Positions 28,075 through 35,819 of a stretch of 64,000 nt of DNA are shown piece by piece. The notes under the pieces were generated by a model, which saw only the letters and a program-made list of their open reading frames with translations, did not search any database and was not told the origin of the DNA. The number at the start of each line of letters is the position of its first letter. Within the stretch, counting starts at the first letter, position 1. The DNA lies in IMG/VR virus record IMGVR_UViG_3300031963_012915, positions 1 through 64,000 of that record; one strand, given 5' to 3'. A program made the position numbers and the translations under genes. The stretch is from a virus.

Positions 28075-29595
28075 ATGTCAATTTTCAGATCATATTTCAA
28101 TAAGAACAATACAATTGTATCTAATAACACTGTAAATACAGGTAGAAACCCTGTGATGCAATTGAATTTCGGATCGGATCAACAAATTATTCCTCCTGCA
28201 GGATTTTCAAGATTCATTTTTAATTTAGACCTACAACCCCTTATTGACAAGGTTGCAACAGGTGAAATATCAACAGGATGTACTTCGTTCTCAGGAATCA
28301 CCCATACCCTAACTATGACCAACACTTCATCTTTTGATGAGGAGTTACTTAACGGCTACATGTCTGACGGCGCAAGAAGAGCAACTTCATTTGATTTAGT
28401 TTTATTCAGAATCCCGAAAGTTTCAGGTACAACGGGGGACCCTCAAACTTGGGATGAAGGTGTGGGGTATGACTATTTCCCTTTTGATTCCACAAGGAAC
28501 TCTGCAACAGGTCAATTTTCGCCTGATGTTATTTTCACAGACAAAGCCTTCTCGGATAGACCATCAAACTGGTATCAAAGAAGTACCATCAAGAATTGGT
28601 CTGAATATGGAATATACAGTAACACTAACTCTCTGACAGGACTAACAGGATGCAACTATTCTGCACTTACTATTGTAGACGTTCAACACTTTGAATTCGG
28701 TAATGAAGATATCAATTTTGATATGACCACCGAAATAAATTCAATACTTCAAGGAACCCTAACAGGTGTAACAGGATGGGGGATTGCATATCTACCTCAA
28801 ATCGAAAATATTACAGGGTTAACTGAAAACTATAGTGTTGCTTTCTTTTCGAGACACACACAAACATTCTATCAACCCTATCTTCTCACAAATTATGATG
28901 ATCTGATTGATGATGACAGAAACACTTTCACTAAAGGAAGAATCAATAAATTATACCTATATGTTTATCAAAACGGTGACTTCGCTAACTTAGATGACCT
29001 ACCAACAGTAGACATTTTAGATGGTAACGGTGTTGTAGTTCCAGGTTTAGAAAACTTAACAACTTGTTTGAAAACAAGAGGGGTATATGAAGTGTCAGTA
29101 CCCAATGATTTTGGATCCTATCCAGTACCTTGTATTTTCTATGATAATTGGTCAGACTTGATTTTGAATGGCGAAAGTTTACCCGCAGTAAAAAACCAAT
29201 TTGTATTACAGCCTTTACAAGCTAATGTTATTATTGGATCACAATCTCAGGATCCTTCTAAATTCGGTTTCAGTTTCTATGGTATCAACCAAGATGAAAA
29301 GATACTCAATACTGACATCAGAAAAGTTGGTGTTGTGGTTAAAAAAGCATACACATCAAACACCGTTTTACAAAATGTCGAAGCGTATTATCGTGTTTAT
29401 GTTATGGAAGGTCAGACTGAAGTTCAAGTTCAAAATTGGACAAAAATTAACAGAACTCCAAATGAGTTTTATTTCATATTCGACATGAGAGATAAAATCC
29501 CTAACGAGTATTTTGTTGATATCAGAGTAAATACTAGTGGTGAGAAAGATACTTATAAAAAACAACTTAAATTCCAAATCGTAAATAAGAAATAA
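28075..29595 (+). CDS. Phage structural protein, unknown position in virion
   Basis: 506 residues. Beta-rich, with many Thr, Ser, Gly and aromatic residues and short repeats such as LTGLTG; N-terminus has LQLNFGSDQQIIPPAGFSRFIF-like beta strands and the C-terminus (about 400-506) resembles an Ig-like or jelly-roll module (VYVMEGQTEVQVQNW, YFVDIRVNTSG). No transmembrane segment. Its place after the hub-like gene suggests a baseplate or fibre-attachment protein. Overlaps the next gene by one base. Confidence 0.55.
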   Translation: MSIFRSYFNKNNTIVSNNTVNTGRNPVMQLNFGSDQQIIPPAGFSRFIFNLDLQPLIDKVATGEISTGCTSFSGITHTLTMTNTSSFDEELLNGYMSDGARRATSFDLVLFRIPKVSGTTGDPQTWDEGVGYDYFPFDSTRNSATGQFSPDVIFTDKAFSDRPSNWYQRSTIKNWSEYGIYSNTNSLTGLTGCNYSALTIVDVQHFEFGNEDINFDMTTEINSILQGTLTGVTGWGIAYLPQIENITGLTENYSVAFFSRHTQTFYQPYLLTNYDDLIDDDRNTFTKGRINKLYLYVYQNGDFANLDDLPTVDILDGNGVVVPGLENLTTCLKTRGVYEVSVPNDFGSYPVPCIFYDNWSDLILNGESLPAVKNQFVLQPLQANVIIGSQSQDPSKFGFSFYGINQDEKILNTDIRKVGVVVKKAYTSNTVLQNVEAYYRVYVMEGQTEVQVQNWTKINRTPNEFYFIFDMRDKIPNEYFVDIRVNTSGEKDTYKKQLKFQIVNKK

Positions 29596-30062
29596 TGGCA
29601 CAAAAAATTGTAAAACTAACAGAATCACAATTAGGTGATTTAGTAAAAAAGGTACTTAGAGAACAAGAATTAGAAAACTATATGACTTTTTCTAATCTTG
29701 AACAGATCAAAAGACAAGCCGATATGCTATTAAGTATGGATCATAAAATGATCGATCAAATTATTCAAAATGGTCACGATTGGGCAGATGATCATATCAG
29801 TGAAGCAAAAAACAATATGGATCAGGTTTTTGATTTTTTCATGAATGAGATGAAGAAGCAGGAATCCTATGTTGAGTATGAAGATATCCAAGAAGGAAGA
29901 AAGAAAGCAGGGACTAAGTTGTGTGCAAGAGGTAAAGCAGCCGCTAAGGCAAAATTCAAAGTTTATCCTTCAGCATACGCTAACGGTTATGCGGTTTCTG
30001 TTTGCAAAGGAAGAATTGCAGGATTGGATGGTAACAAGCGTTGCTCAGGTACCTATTGTTAA
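29595..30062 (+). CDS. Putative capsid-targeted protein with Cys-containing C-terminal domain
   Basis: 155 residues. The N-terminus KIVKLTESQLGDLVKKVLRE|Q is an amphipathic helix ending in LRE (20-22), the consensus of T4-type prohead protease cleavage, so it may be a capsid-targeting peptide. The middle is acidic helix (25-100). The C-terminal 50 residues (KLCARGKAAAKAKFKVYPSA, then YANGYAVSVCKG) form a compact basic domain seen in many T4-like phages, function unknown. TAATG coupling to the gene before. Confidence 0.6.
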   Translation: MAQKIVKLTESQLGDLVKKVLREQELENYMTFSNLEQIKRQADMLLSMDHKMIDQIIQNGHDWADDHISEAKNNMDQVFDFFMNEMKKQESYVEYEDIQEGRKKAGTKLCARGKAAAKAKFKVYPSAYANGYAVSVCKGRIAGLDGNKRCSGTYC

Positions 30063-30089
30063 TTCAATTCTTTGAATTATATTTACAAG

Positions 30090-30503
30090 ATGAAACCTGA
30101 AAAAGTTGTGGGTATTATACCCAACCTACTATACAAGTTGTTTTTAACCCTAAAAGAAAAATTCGACCCCAAACCAATCTCCTCAGACGAAGAGATTTCG
30201 GCATCGGCAATTTGTGAAAAACTCATATCAAACACAGGATCCGAACTTAGTTTTTCCCCAATTTCAAGAAAGAGGATTATCAAAAACGAGGAAAAAAACA
30301 TGTATGTTGTGATGGAAAGTTATACCATCCATGTTATTAATCACGTTTATAGTTACAGTGTTTATCTACAAAATACAACGGAATTTGACCGACTCACACA
30401 ACAATTCGATCAGGTCTTAGAAAATAGACGACAAGAATTAGAAATAGAAATAAGAAAAAATATTCAACATTCTCTTAAGACTATCTTAGGTAGACTTGAT
30501 TGA
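30090..30503 (+). CDS. Hypothetical phage protein
   Basis: 137 residues from the ATG at 30090; an in-frame TTG at 30072 is less likely. Not recognised: basic N-terminus, a beta-strand pair (MYVVMESYTIHVINHVYSYSVYLQN) in the middle and a long C-terminal helix (LTQQFDQVLENRRQELEIEI). Its last 18 bp overlap the convergent gene on the other strand. Confidence 0.55.
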   Translation: MKPEKVVGIIPNLLYKLFLTLKEKFDPKPISSDEEISASAICEKLISNTGSELSFSPISRKRIIKNEEKNMYVVMESYTIHVINHVYSYSVYLQNTTEFDRLTQQFDQVLENRRQELEIEIRKNIQHSLKTILGRLD

Positions 30504-31193
30504 TTCTTTAAGGACTTTCTTTATAATACTCTCCAAACTTTCTTTTCTCGGTTTATAAGATGTCATCACAGGTTTTTGACCTCTACCTGTTTGTGTGTCC
30601 TTTTTTTCTGCTCTCCTTTTCTGAGAACAAGCAGATTTTTTTTGAGAGTCAGACATTCTTCTCGCAACGCCCATGGCTCTACATTTAGGGTATGACTTAT
30701 CCTCGGCTTCAGGTCTACCACATGGTGGATGTTTACCATTTTTATCTTTACGACAAATGTTAACCCATGGCCCCTGTGGTTGTTTACTCCCTTTAGATTT
30801 TTTCTTAGTTCCAAACCAAACGGCTAAGTCCTCCTTAAGGATCTTTTCAATGTCTTTTTCTTCTTTCATGTTAAACTTTTTTTTGTATTTTTTTACTGTC
30901 TCAGGATGATAACCATGAATATCGTTACCCTTATCATCTTTCCTATTCGAAGCTTGACTCAACATCTTTTTTACCTTCTTATAAAACTTTTCGTCTTTTG
31001 TAATTTGTTTTTGGTCTCGGTCCATATCACCATCGTACGAATCGTGAGAGTTTTCAGGGCTCACATAATTAGAAACTGCGTTGGTAAAGGGTTGAAGACT
31101 GCTTTTCTTCCAATCTTCGGGACCCATTACTATTGGTATCTCATATCTTCCAGAACCCTTGGTTCTAGTTGTCTCATTTATTTTTACAATCAT
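30486..31193 (-). CDS. DUF5872-like basic protein with C-terminal targeting-type helix
   Basis: 235 residues, strongly basic. The stretch WVNICRKDKNGKHPPCGRPE and, further on, SYPKCRAMGVARRMSDSQKK (about 140-180) match the DUF5872 pattern of phage proteins (Cys-containing, Lys/Arg-rich). The C-terminus ESLESIIKKVLKESIKST is an amphipathic helix with an LKE|S prohead-protease-like site. Late motif 10 bp upstream. A DNA-binding protein packed with the genome is an attractive but unproven reading. Confidence 0.6.
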   Translation of the reverse strand: MIVKINETTRTKGSGRYEIPIVMGPEDWKKSSLQPFTNAVSNYVSPENSHDSYDGDMDRDQKQITKDEKFYKKVKKMLSQASNRKDDKGNDIHGYHPETVKKYKKKFNMKEEKDIEKILKEDLAVWFGTKKKSKGSKQPQGPWVNICRKDKNGKHPPCGRPEAEDKSYPKCRAMGVARRMSDSQKKSACSQKRRAEKKDTQTGRGQKPVMTSYKPRKESLESIIKKVLKESIKST

Positions 31194-31203
31194 AATTCTA
31201 TAT

Positions 31204-31211
31204 TATAAATA
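31204..31211 (-). promoter_or_regulatory. Late-promoter-like motif TATTTATA
   Basis: Coding-orientation octamer 10 bp upstream of the ATG at 31193. Confidence 0.6.
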
Positions 31212-31226
31212 TTAAAAAAACACATT

Positions 31227-31439
31227 ATGACAGGATCAACTCAGTCGTATTTCTTATTTGACACGATTCAATATACCGATAATGAATCTTTAGGTAAATT
31301 CTTAGATAACCTAAAAAAAGAACAGGCTATAATGATAGTGACCGAAGCATTACAACACGCTTTCAGGAATGGTCTATATGATATTAAAGAATCTGAAGCA
31401 ATTTCAAGATCACTCAGAATAATCGATCATAAAGTATAA
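31227..31439 (+). CDS. Hypothetical small phage protein
   Basis: 70 residues, not recognised: SYFLFDTIQYTDNESLGKFL followed by two helices and a basic end. Stand-alone plus-strand gene divergent from the DUF5872-like gene and closed by a strong bidirectional terminator 3 bp after its stop, which supports it being real. Confidence 0.55.
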   Translation: MTGSTQSYFLFDTIQYTDNESLGKFLDNLKKEQAIMIVTEALQHAFRNGLYDIKESEAISRSLRIIDHKV

Positions 31440-31442
31440 AAA

Positions 31443-31466
31443 AAAAGGGTCTCACGGGACCCTTTT
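31443..31466. terminator. Bidirectional rho-independent terminator
   Basis: Perfect 9-bp stem AAAAGGGTC/GACCCTTTT with a 6-base loop, A-tract on one side and T-tract on the other. Serves the convergent genes ending at 31439 (plus) and 31471 (minus). Confidence 0.88.
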
Positions 31467-31470
31467 AAAT

Positions 31471-32268
31471 TTATAGTTTGTTACCACATGAAGGACAGAA
31501 TTTATATTCTTTCTTCTGTTTTTTTCCACACTCAGAACAATAATTCACAATATCCTTCACTTCAGTGTTTTTTGTTCCTGTAGGTAAAATTTTATAAGTC
31601 ACTTTATGTGAAACAAAAGAAGAGAATTCCTCATTTACGGTTGTGAAAGTTTGATCCGAAGATTCACCTTTTTCTATTCTTCCGGTCTCAATTGATTTTT
31701 TTGAACCTCTCAGAGGGGTTCTTGATGTATCAAATTTACTCCTGACATTTGGACCTTCGGGTGTTGTATTAGAGTAGAAAGAACTCACATTACTGGTGGG
31801 AACTCCCATACTATTAGTTGTGTATGTTATATTTCCACCTAACCAAGGAGACCCCGTGTTTATCGTTGTCCAACTAGATCCCCAACTACCACCAACTAAG
31901 TGAGGATAAATTGGTTTTGTTGATTCATCGTAGAACTCAATCTCTACATTACCGTTAAATGCAATTACATCCCTATTAGGACGATTATCTTCCACTTCGT
32001 AGGTAGTGAATACAAACTTGTTATTAGTGTCTAAAAAACGTTCTAAAAACAGTCTCTGACCAGGTCTTATGACGATACCTGTAGAGGAGATGTACTTTCC
32101 GTTTAATTTGATCTTTGCTAAGATGGAATTTGTTTTGGGGTTGTAGAGTTCAATTTCGAATGTTTCCCCTTCATTCATGTATAGGTTTACACCACCATAT
32201 ACTTTAAGTCTCGACTTTCTTTTTGTTACGTGAGCGGTCGGATTACTCACACTTGTTGCGTAATTCAT
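31471..32268 (-). CDS. Phage protein with C-terminal zinc ribbon
   Basis: 265 residues. Beta-rich N-terminal half (RLKVYGGVNLYMNEGETFEIELYN at 19-42), Ser/Gly/Trp-rich middle, and a C-terminal zinc ribbon of the double CxxC type: YCSECGKK then FCPSCGNKL. Such ribbons bind a structural zinc. The unit has no TATTTATA; instead a TACAATAGTT decamer (given strand) lies 12 bp upstream, as before the gene starting at 39229. Role unknown. Confidence 0.6.
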   Translation of the reverse strand: MNYATSVSNPTAHVTKRKSRLKVYGGVNLYMNEGETFEIELYNPKTNSILAKIKLNGKYISSTGIVIRPGQRLFLERFLDTNNKFVFTTYEVEDNRPNRDVIAFNGNVEIEFYDESTKPIYPHLVGGSWGSSWTTINTGSPWLGGNITYTTNSMGVPTSNVSSFYSNTTPEGPNVRSKFDTSRTPLRGSKKSIETGRIEKGESSDQTFTTVNEEFSSFVSHKVTYKILPTGTKNTEVKDIVNYCSECGKKQKKEYKFCPSCGNKL

Positions 32269-32280
32269 TTTTTTTAATTT

Positions 32281-32290
32281 TACAATAGTT
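32281..32290 (-). promoter_or_regulatory. Shared upstream decamer (AACTATTGTA on coding strand)
   Basis: Same ten bases and nearly the same distance to the start codon (12 bp) as the copy at 39241-39250 (11 bp). Could be a second promoter class or a degenerate late motif. Confidence 0.3.
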
Positions 32291-32394
32291 GATTGACTAT
32301 GTTACCAATACCATCGTATCCGTGAATACTCAACAGTGGTTAAGACTGGGGACTGATAAACTAAAATCTAAAAATAAATATAGTAAGAAAATAT

Positions 32395-32425
32395 TTTGAT
32401 ACAATAGATAATTTCTTTATCTTTG
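32395..32425 (+). promoter_or_regulatory. Bacteroidota-type host promoter
   Basis: TTTG (32395-32398), 19 bp, TATCTTTG (32418-32425): exact match to the TTTG/TAnnTTTG consensus of the Bacteroidota primary sigma factor. Predicted start of transcription is about 7 bp before the ATG at 32439. Confidence 0.65.
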
Positions 32426-32438
32426 TCACAAAACCCAC

Positions 32439-32813
32439 ATGATGAAAAATATATTGATAATCATTTTATCTCTAATCTCATTCAATTCTTTTTCACAAAA
32501 AAAAGACGAAAGCATACAAATCATAGATTCGGTATCGAAAGTTATAAAAAAACACGTGACTTTTATTTCATGGTATGTGGAGAACGATACTGTAAAAATT
32601 ACTCAATTTACAACATACGATAGGGTTACTAAAAAATATATTCACTTCAACTCAGAGGACATACAAAAATATTACCCCACATTAAACACAACTAAGATTC
32701 AATTTCCATTGAGTGGTGCCCACAGGAGCGACGTTGATAATATTAATCGTATCCAACCCATCCACTTTGGGTATCGGCCCAATTTTTCCACTAGAAGAAA
32801 CACCAATCGTTGA
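32439..32813 (+). CDS. Small secreted/periplasmic protein with signal peptide
   Basis: 124 residues. MMKNILIIILSLISFNSFSQ is a classic signal peptide ending in FSQ, the form common in Bacteroidota. The mature part has alternating Lys/Asp/Thr residues and no recognised domain; the last 40 residues are antiparallel to the end of the convergent capsid-region gene (132-bp overlap). The promoter of host type directly upstream and the signal peptide support a real gene expressed early and exported. Function unknown; the C-terminal end could be a remnant of a longer protein. Confidence 0.6.
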   Translation: MMKNILIIILSLISFNSFSQKKDESIQIIDSVSKVIKKHVTFISWYVENDTVKITQFTTYDRVTKKYIHFNSEDIQKYYPTLNTTKIQFPLSGAHRSDVDNINRIQPIHFGYRPNFSTRRNTNR

Positions 32814-33920
32814 TTTTAGAATTGCCCAAGGAAAATCAGGTCCCAAATCTTTGAGTAGTCTATCAACTCCGTTATTCCCTCTCTTTTGGTCGAATCTTCT
32901 AAAAGCATCCATATACGCAGGATTACTCAATGAAGAATCAGGACCAAATGTATTATTGAAAGATTCTTCCAAACCCCAAGCTCTCATGTCAGGTAACGCA
33001 TCTTTCAAACTATTTTCATTAAAATTTAATTTGGTTATTTGATTTTGTCCCATCTGTTTAGGTAATCCGGCTTGACCATATTTTGCATATAGTGCAGTCC
33101 CAACATATATTCTGTATTCAGGTGTTCTACTACCTCTGAATAATGTGTCACCATATGTTTTTCCGTTATATTCGAAATAAATTATATCGGGCATATAGAA
33201 TGTATCAAACGAGAGAAATAGATTACCTTCACCTTTACCGATATTCCAAGGTACTACTTGAGTAAAATCTTGATCTACTGAAAGTGATCCTCCCGCAGAC
33301 TGTAATGGCTTAACGTTACAGAATGTTTTTGTTTTTGTTGTAGTTGTTGTTTTACTACCAGATCCGACAATATCAAAATTTACAAATTGTTCTTGATTAT
33401 ATTTTTTCTTCTTTTCCTCATCTTTAAAATCTCCACTACCAGGACCCCCATATGGAGTCTTACCGATTGTGACTTCTTCAACGGACTCCGGTGATTTAAT
33501 AAACAAAACCCCTTTCTTTATCAAATCGGGAAACAATTCTTGGAAATATTTTTTTACATTATTTGCTCTAGCCAAAGCCAAACTTCCCTTAGTCTCAAAA
33601 CCTTTCGGGTTTGTAACCCTCGATTCTCCTGCTGATATGTTGATTGTAAAGTTACTCGAGTCACTATCTTGTATAAATTTTTCAATTTGAGGCTTCAATT
33701 GTTCTATTGCAGTCTTCACTGTTGGTGAGTCATATTTCCCATATTCAAACTTATTTCCCAAGTTTGTTGTAGGGAATTTATTTATTTTAGTCTCAGTATT
33801 TGTGATTACCTCGGGCTGTCTTTGTTCCTTTATCAGATAATGATTTTTGGTCGCACTCTCGTGCATCTGTAAAATTCTCGACATCTCAACCGAATCTATA
33901 TTGAAGTTTTGTTTGATCAT
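32682..33920 (-). CDS. Putative virion protein with OmpA-like domain
   Basis: 412 residues. The N-terminus (MSRILQMHESATKNHYLIKEQ) ends in an IKE|Q site like other candidate capsid-targeted proteins here. Residues about 75-130 (TINISAGES then GSLALARANNVKKYFQELFP) follow the OmpA C-terminal pattern, which binds peptidoglycan in bacterial proteins. The rest is a beta-rich domain of unknown type (FYMPDIIYFEYNGKTYGDTLF). Late motif 3 bp upstream. The OmpA-like call is tentative. Confidence 0.55.
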   Translation of the reverse strand: MIKQNFNIDSVEMSRILQMHESATKNHYLIKEQRQPEVITNTETKINKFPTTNLGNKFEYGKYDSPTVKTAIEQLKPQIEKFIQDSDSSNFTINISAGESRVTNPKGFETKGSLALARANNVKKYFQELFPDLIKKGVLFIKSPESVEEVTIGKTPYGGPGSGDFKDEEKKKKYNQEQFVNFDIVGSGSKTTTTTKTKTFCNVKPLQSAGGSLSVDQDFTQVVPWNIGKGEGNLFLSFDTFYMPDIIYFEYNGKTYGDTLFRGSRTPEYRIYVGTALYAKYGQAGLPKQMGQNQITKLNFNENSLKDALPDMRAWGLEESFNNTFGPDSSLSNPAYMDAFRRFDQKRGNNGVDRLLKDLGPDFPWAILKSTIGVSSSGKIGPIPKVDGLDTINIINVAPVGTTQWKLNLSCV

Positions 33921-33923
33921 GTT

Positions 33924-33931
33924 TATAAATA
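33924..33931 (-). promoter_or_regulatory. Late-promoter-like motif TATTTATA
   Basis: Coding-orientation octamer only 3 bp before the ATG at 33920. Confidence 0.6.
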
Positions 33932-33944
33932 TCTGATATAAAAA

Positions 33945-33968
33945 AAAAGGGTCCCGAAGGACCCTTTT
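33945..33968. terminator. Rho-independent terminator after the capsid gene
   Basis: Perfect 10-bp stem AAAAGGGTCC/GGACCCTTTT with a CGAA loop, flanked by A- and T-tracts; 19 bp after the stop of the major capsid gene. Confidence 0.88.
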
Positions 33969-33987
33969 ATATTTTGGTTAGACCATA

Positions 33988-35790
33988 TTATCTCAACTCT
34001 CTCAAATCGAATGTTCTAACTCCATCAACTGTGATTCTACCATAGAAACGGTTGTTAACCATTTTCTTAGCGTATCTAGTCATGATACCCTTGATAGGTG
34101 TGAAGTTGAATGGGTTATACATTGTTGGAGTAAGTTGTAAAGGTACATATGGTGCGTAGATATAACCTGTGTCAAGTAAAGATGTTCCTTTGTGACCCAA
34201 CAACACTTGGTTTGGTGGGAAGTAAGGATCTCTATAAACTTGGTATCTACCAGCAAGAGTACCAACTCTTTCAATACCCATGTTGTATTGATCCTGCTCA
34301 GGAGCCGCGTTTGATACGTGGAAATACTCCAAGTCATCAAAAATTGCACTGATTTCAGAAGATACAACGATCCAGTTAGCACCACCTCTTAGAGTTGATT
34401 TGTGGATCTGAGCTGAAATTTGGTTGATTGCTGTGATAAGCGTTTGGTTCCAGTCCTTTTGTGTATAAGGTACTGCATTGTTACCTAATTGCTTCCATCC
34501 GTTGTAGTTCCATCTTAAGTTCCAAGCCGCACCTTTTCTAAGGTCTCTTAGGATCTCTCTATCGATTTCAGCTGCAACTTGCTCTGATAACAAAGCAGTT
34601 AATTCAGCTTCAGCATCGATGTTGTGGAATGCCGCAACGTCTTGAGCCAATTCAGGTGACCATTGAGCTCTTAGTTTTCTTTCAGTTACAGAAACTGTTA
34701 CAGCCTGTAGATCGAAAGAAACCTCACCCAATCTGTCTTCGAATTCCATTTCTTTGTAAACTCTGTACTTACACTTGAATGCTTGGTTGTAATCTGTGTT
34801 CACTGTTGTAGTGTATCCAGAATAACCATCAAGTGAAGAAGATGTTACTTCACAAGGAACTTGAAGATCAGCTTCAAGATAAATTACACCGTTAGCATCA
34901 CAAACGTTGTTGTATGAACCACCATTACCTGTAGAAGGGAATGTTGTGTTTGACTGACCGCCATACTGTACAATACCTTTACCGTAAACCTGTGTTACAA
35001 CTCTGAATAATACAGGTGAAGATACACCTGAGAATCCGTTTGCAGTTGCGTTAGTGATTGGAAGAACTTGTAAAGAAGCTAAGAAAGCTTCAGTATCTTG
35101 TTCGTTACCATCTGGTCCGATCAATTGACCTTGACCTGCACTTTGGAAACCAGAAAGTGCCATGATTACTTTTCTATAAGTACCAGCTGCGTATCCTGAT
35201 TGGATAAGTGCGTTTCCTGCTGCATCCCATACTTGCGTTGAAGCTGTGTATGTCATTGCAGAGAATGTACCTTTAGAATAGTCGAATAGACCTGGAGGAT
35301 CCAAATCTGGTTCGTTACCTTCATAGAAAAGATCGTAAAGATCTTTGTCATTTTGGTTGTAACCCGCATTTTGTGAAGCTGGTCCGTTAGGTGCTCCATA
35401 AGGTGCGTAGTGATCACCACCATCTTGTGGTAATAATTCATTCGGAGACTGATATCTCTGAATGTGAGGTACGAAGTAGAACAACTTACCGATTGGTAGG
35501 TTCATAGCTTGTACTGAAACGATATCATTAGCAAGAAGTTTAGAGAAAACTCTTCTAACGATTGGGAAAACTACAGTTTCGAAAGAACCTGATGAGTCAG
35601 TTGTTGCAGCCTCATTGATCAAATATGATGCTTGGTTTTCGAAAAGCTGAGCAATGTTTTCCTTTGCGTGACCTTTAAGACCCTCTAAGAATCCTAATTT
35701 GTCCCATTTGTTGATAGTATCTTCCTTGATAACTTTAAGGTGCTTAAGACCAATGTTACCAACGAGACCTGATTCTAATAATGCTCCCAT
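33988..35790 (-). CDS. gp23: Major capsid protein (T4 gp23-like)
   Basis: 600 residues, longer than T4 gp23 (521). HAKENIAQLFENQASYLINE (41-60) followed by AATTDSSG matches the gp23 N-terminus and places an INE|A prohead-protease site at residue 60, equivalent to the T4 cleavage after Glu65. Next comes VRRVFSKLLANDIVSVQAMNLP, the HK97-fold start seen in all T4-like capsids, and the C-terminus GRITVDGVRTFDLREL is also typical. Follows the scaffold gene after 29 bp with no motif of its own, so probably transcribed with it and ended by a strong terminator. Confidence 0.93.
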   Translation of the reverse strand: MGALLESGLVGNIGLKHLKVIKEDTINKWDKLGFLEGLKGHAKENIAQLFENQASYLINEAATTDSSGSFETVVFPIVRRVFSKLLANDIVSVQAMNLPIGKLFYFVPHIQRYQSPNELLPQDGGDHYAPYGAPNGPASQNAGYNQNDKDLYDLFYEGNEPDLDPPGLFDYSKGTFSAMTYTASTQVWDAAGNALIQSGYAAGTYRKVIMALSGFQSAGQGQLIGPDGNEQDTEAFLASLQVLPITNATANGFSGVSSPVLFRVVTQVYGKGIVQYGGQSNTTFPSTGNGGSYNNVCDANGVIYLEADLQVPCEVTSSSLDGYSGYTTTVNTDYNQAFKCKYRVYKEMEFEDRLGEVSFDLQAVTVSVTERKLRAQWSPELAQDVAAFHNIDAEAELTALLSEQVAAEIDREILRDLRKGAAWNLRWNYNGWKQLGNNAVPYTQKDWNQTLITAINQISAQIHKSTLRGGANWIVVSSEISAIFDDLEYFHVSNAAPEQDQYNMGIERVGTLAGRYQVYRDPYFPPNQVLLGHKGTSLLDTGYIYAPYVPLQLTPTMYNPFNFTPIKGIMTRYAKKMVNNRFYGRITVDGVRTFDLRELR

Positions 35791-35819
35791 TTTTATTTGT
35801 TTTTGTTTTTAATTTTTTA

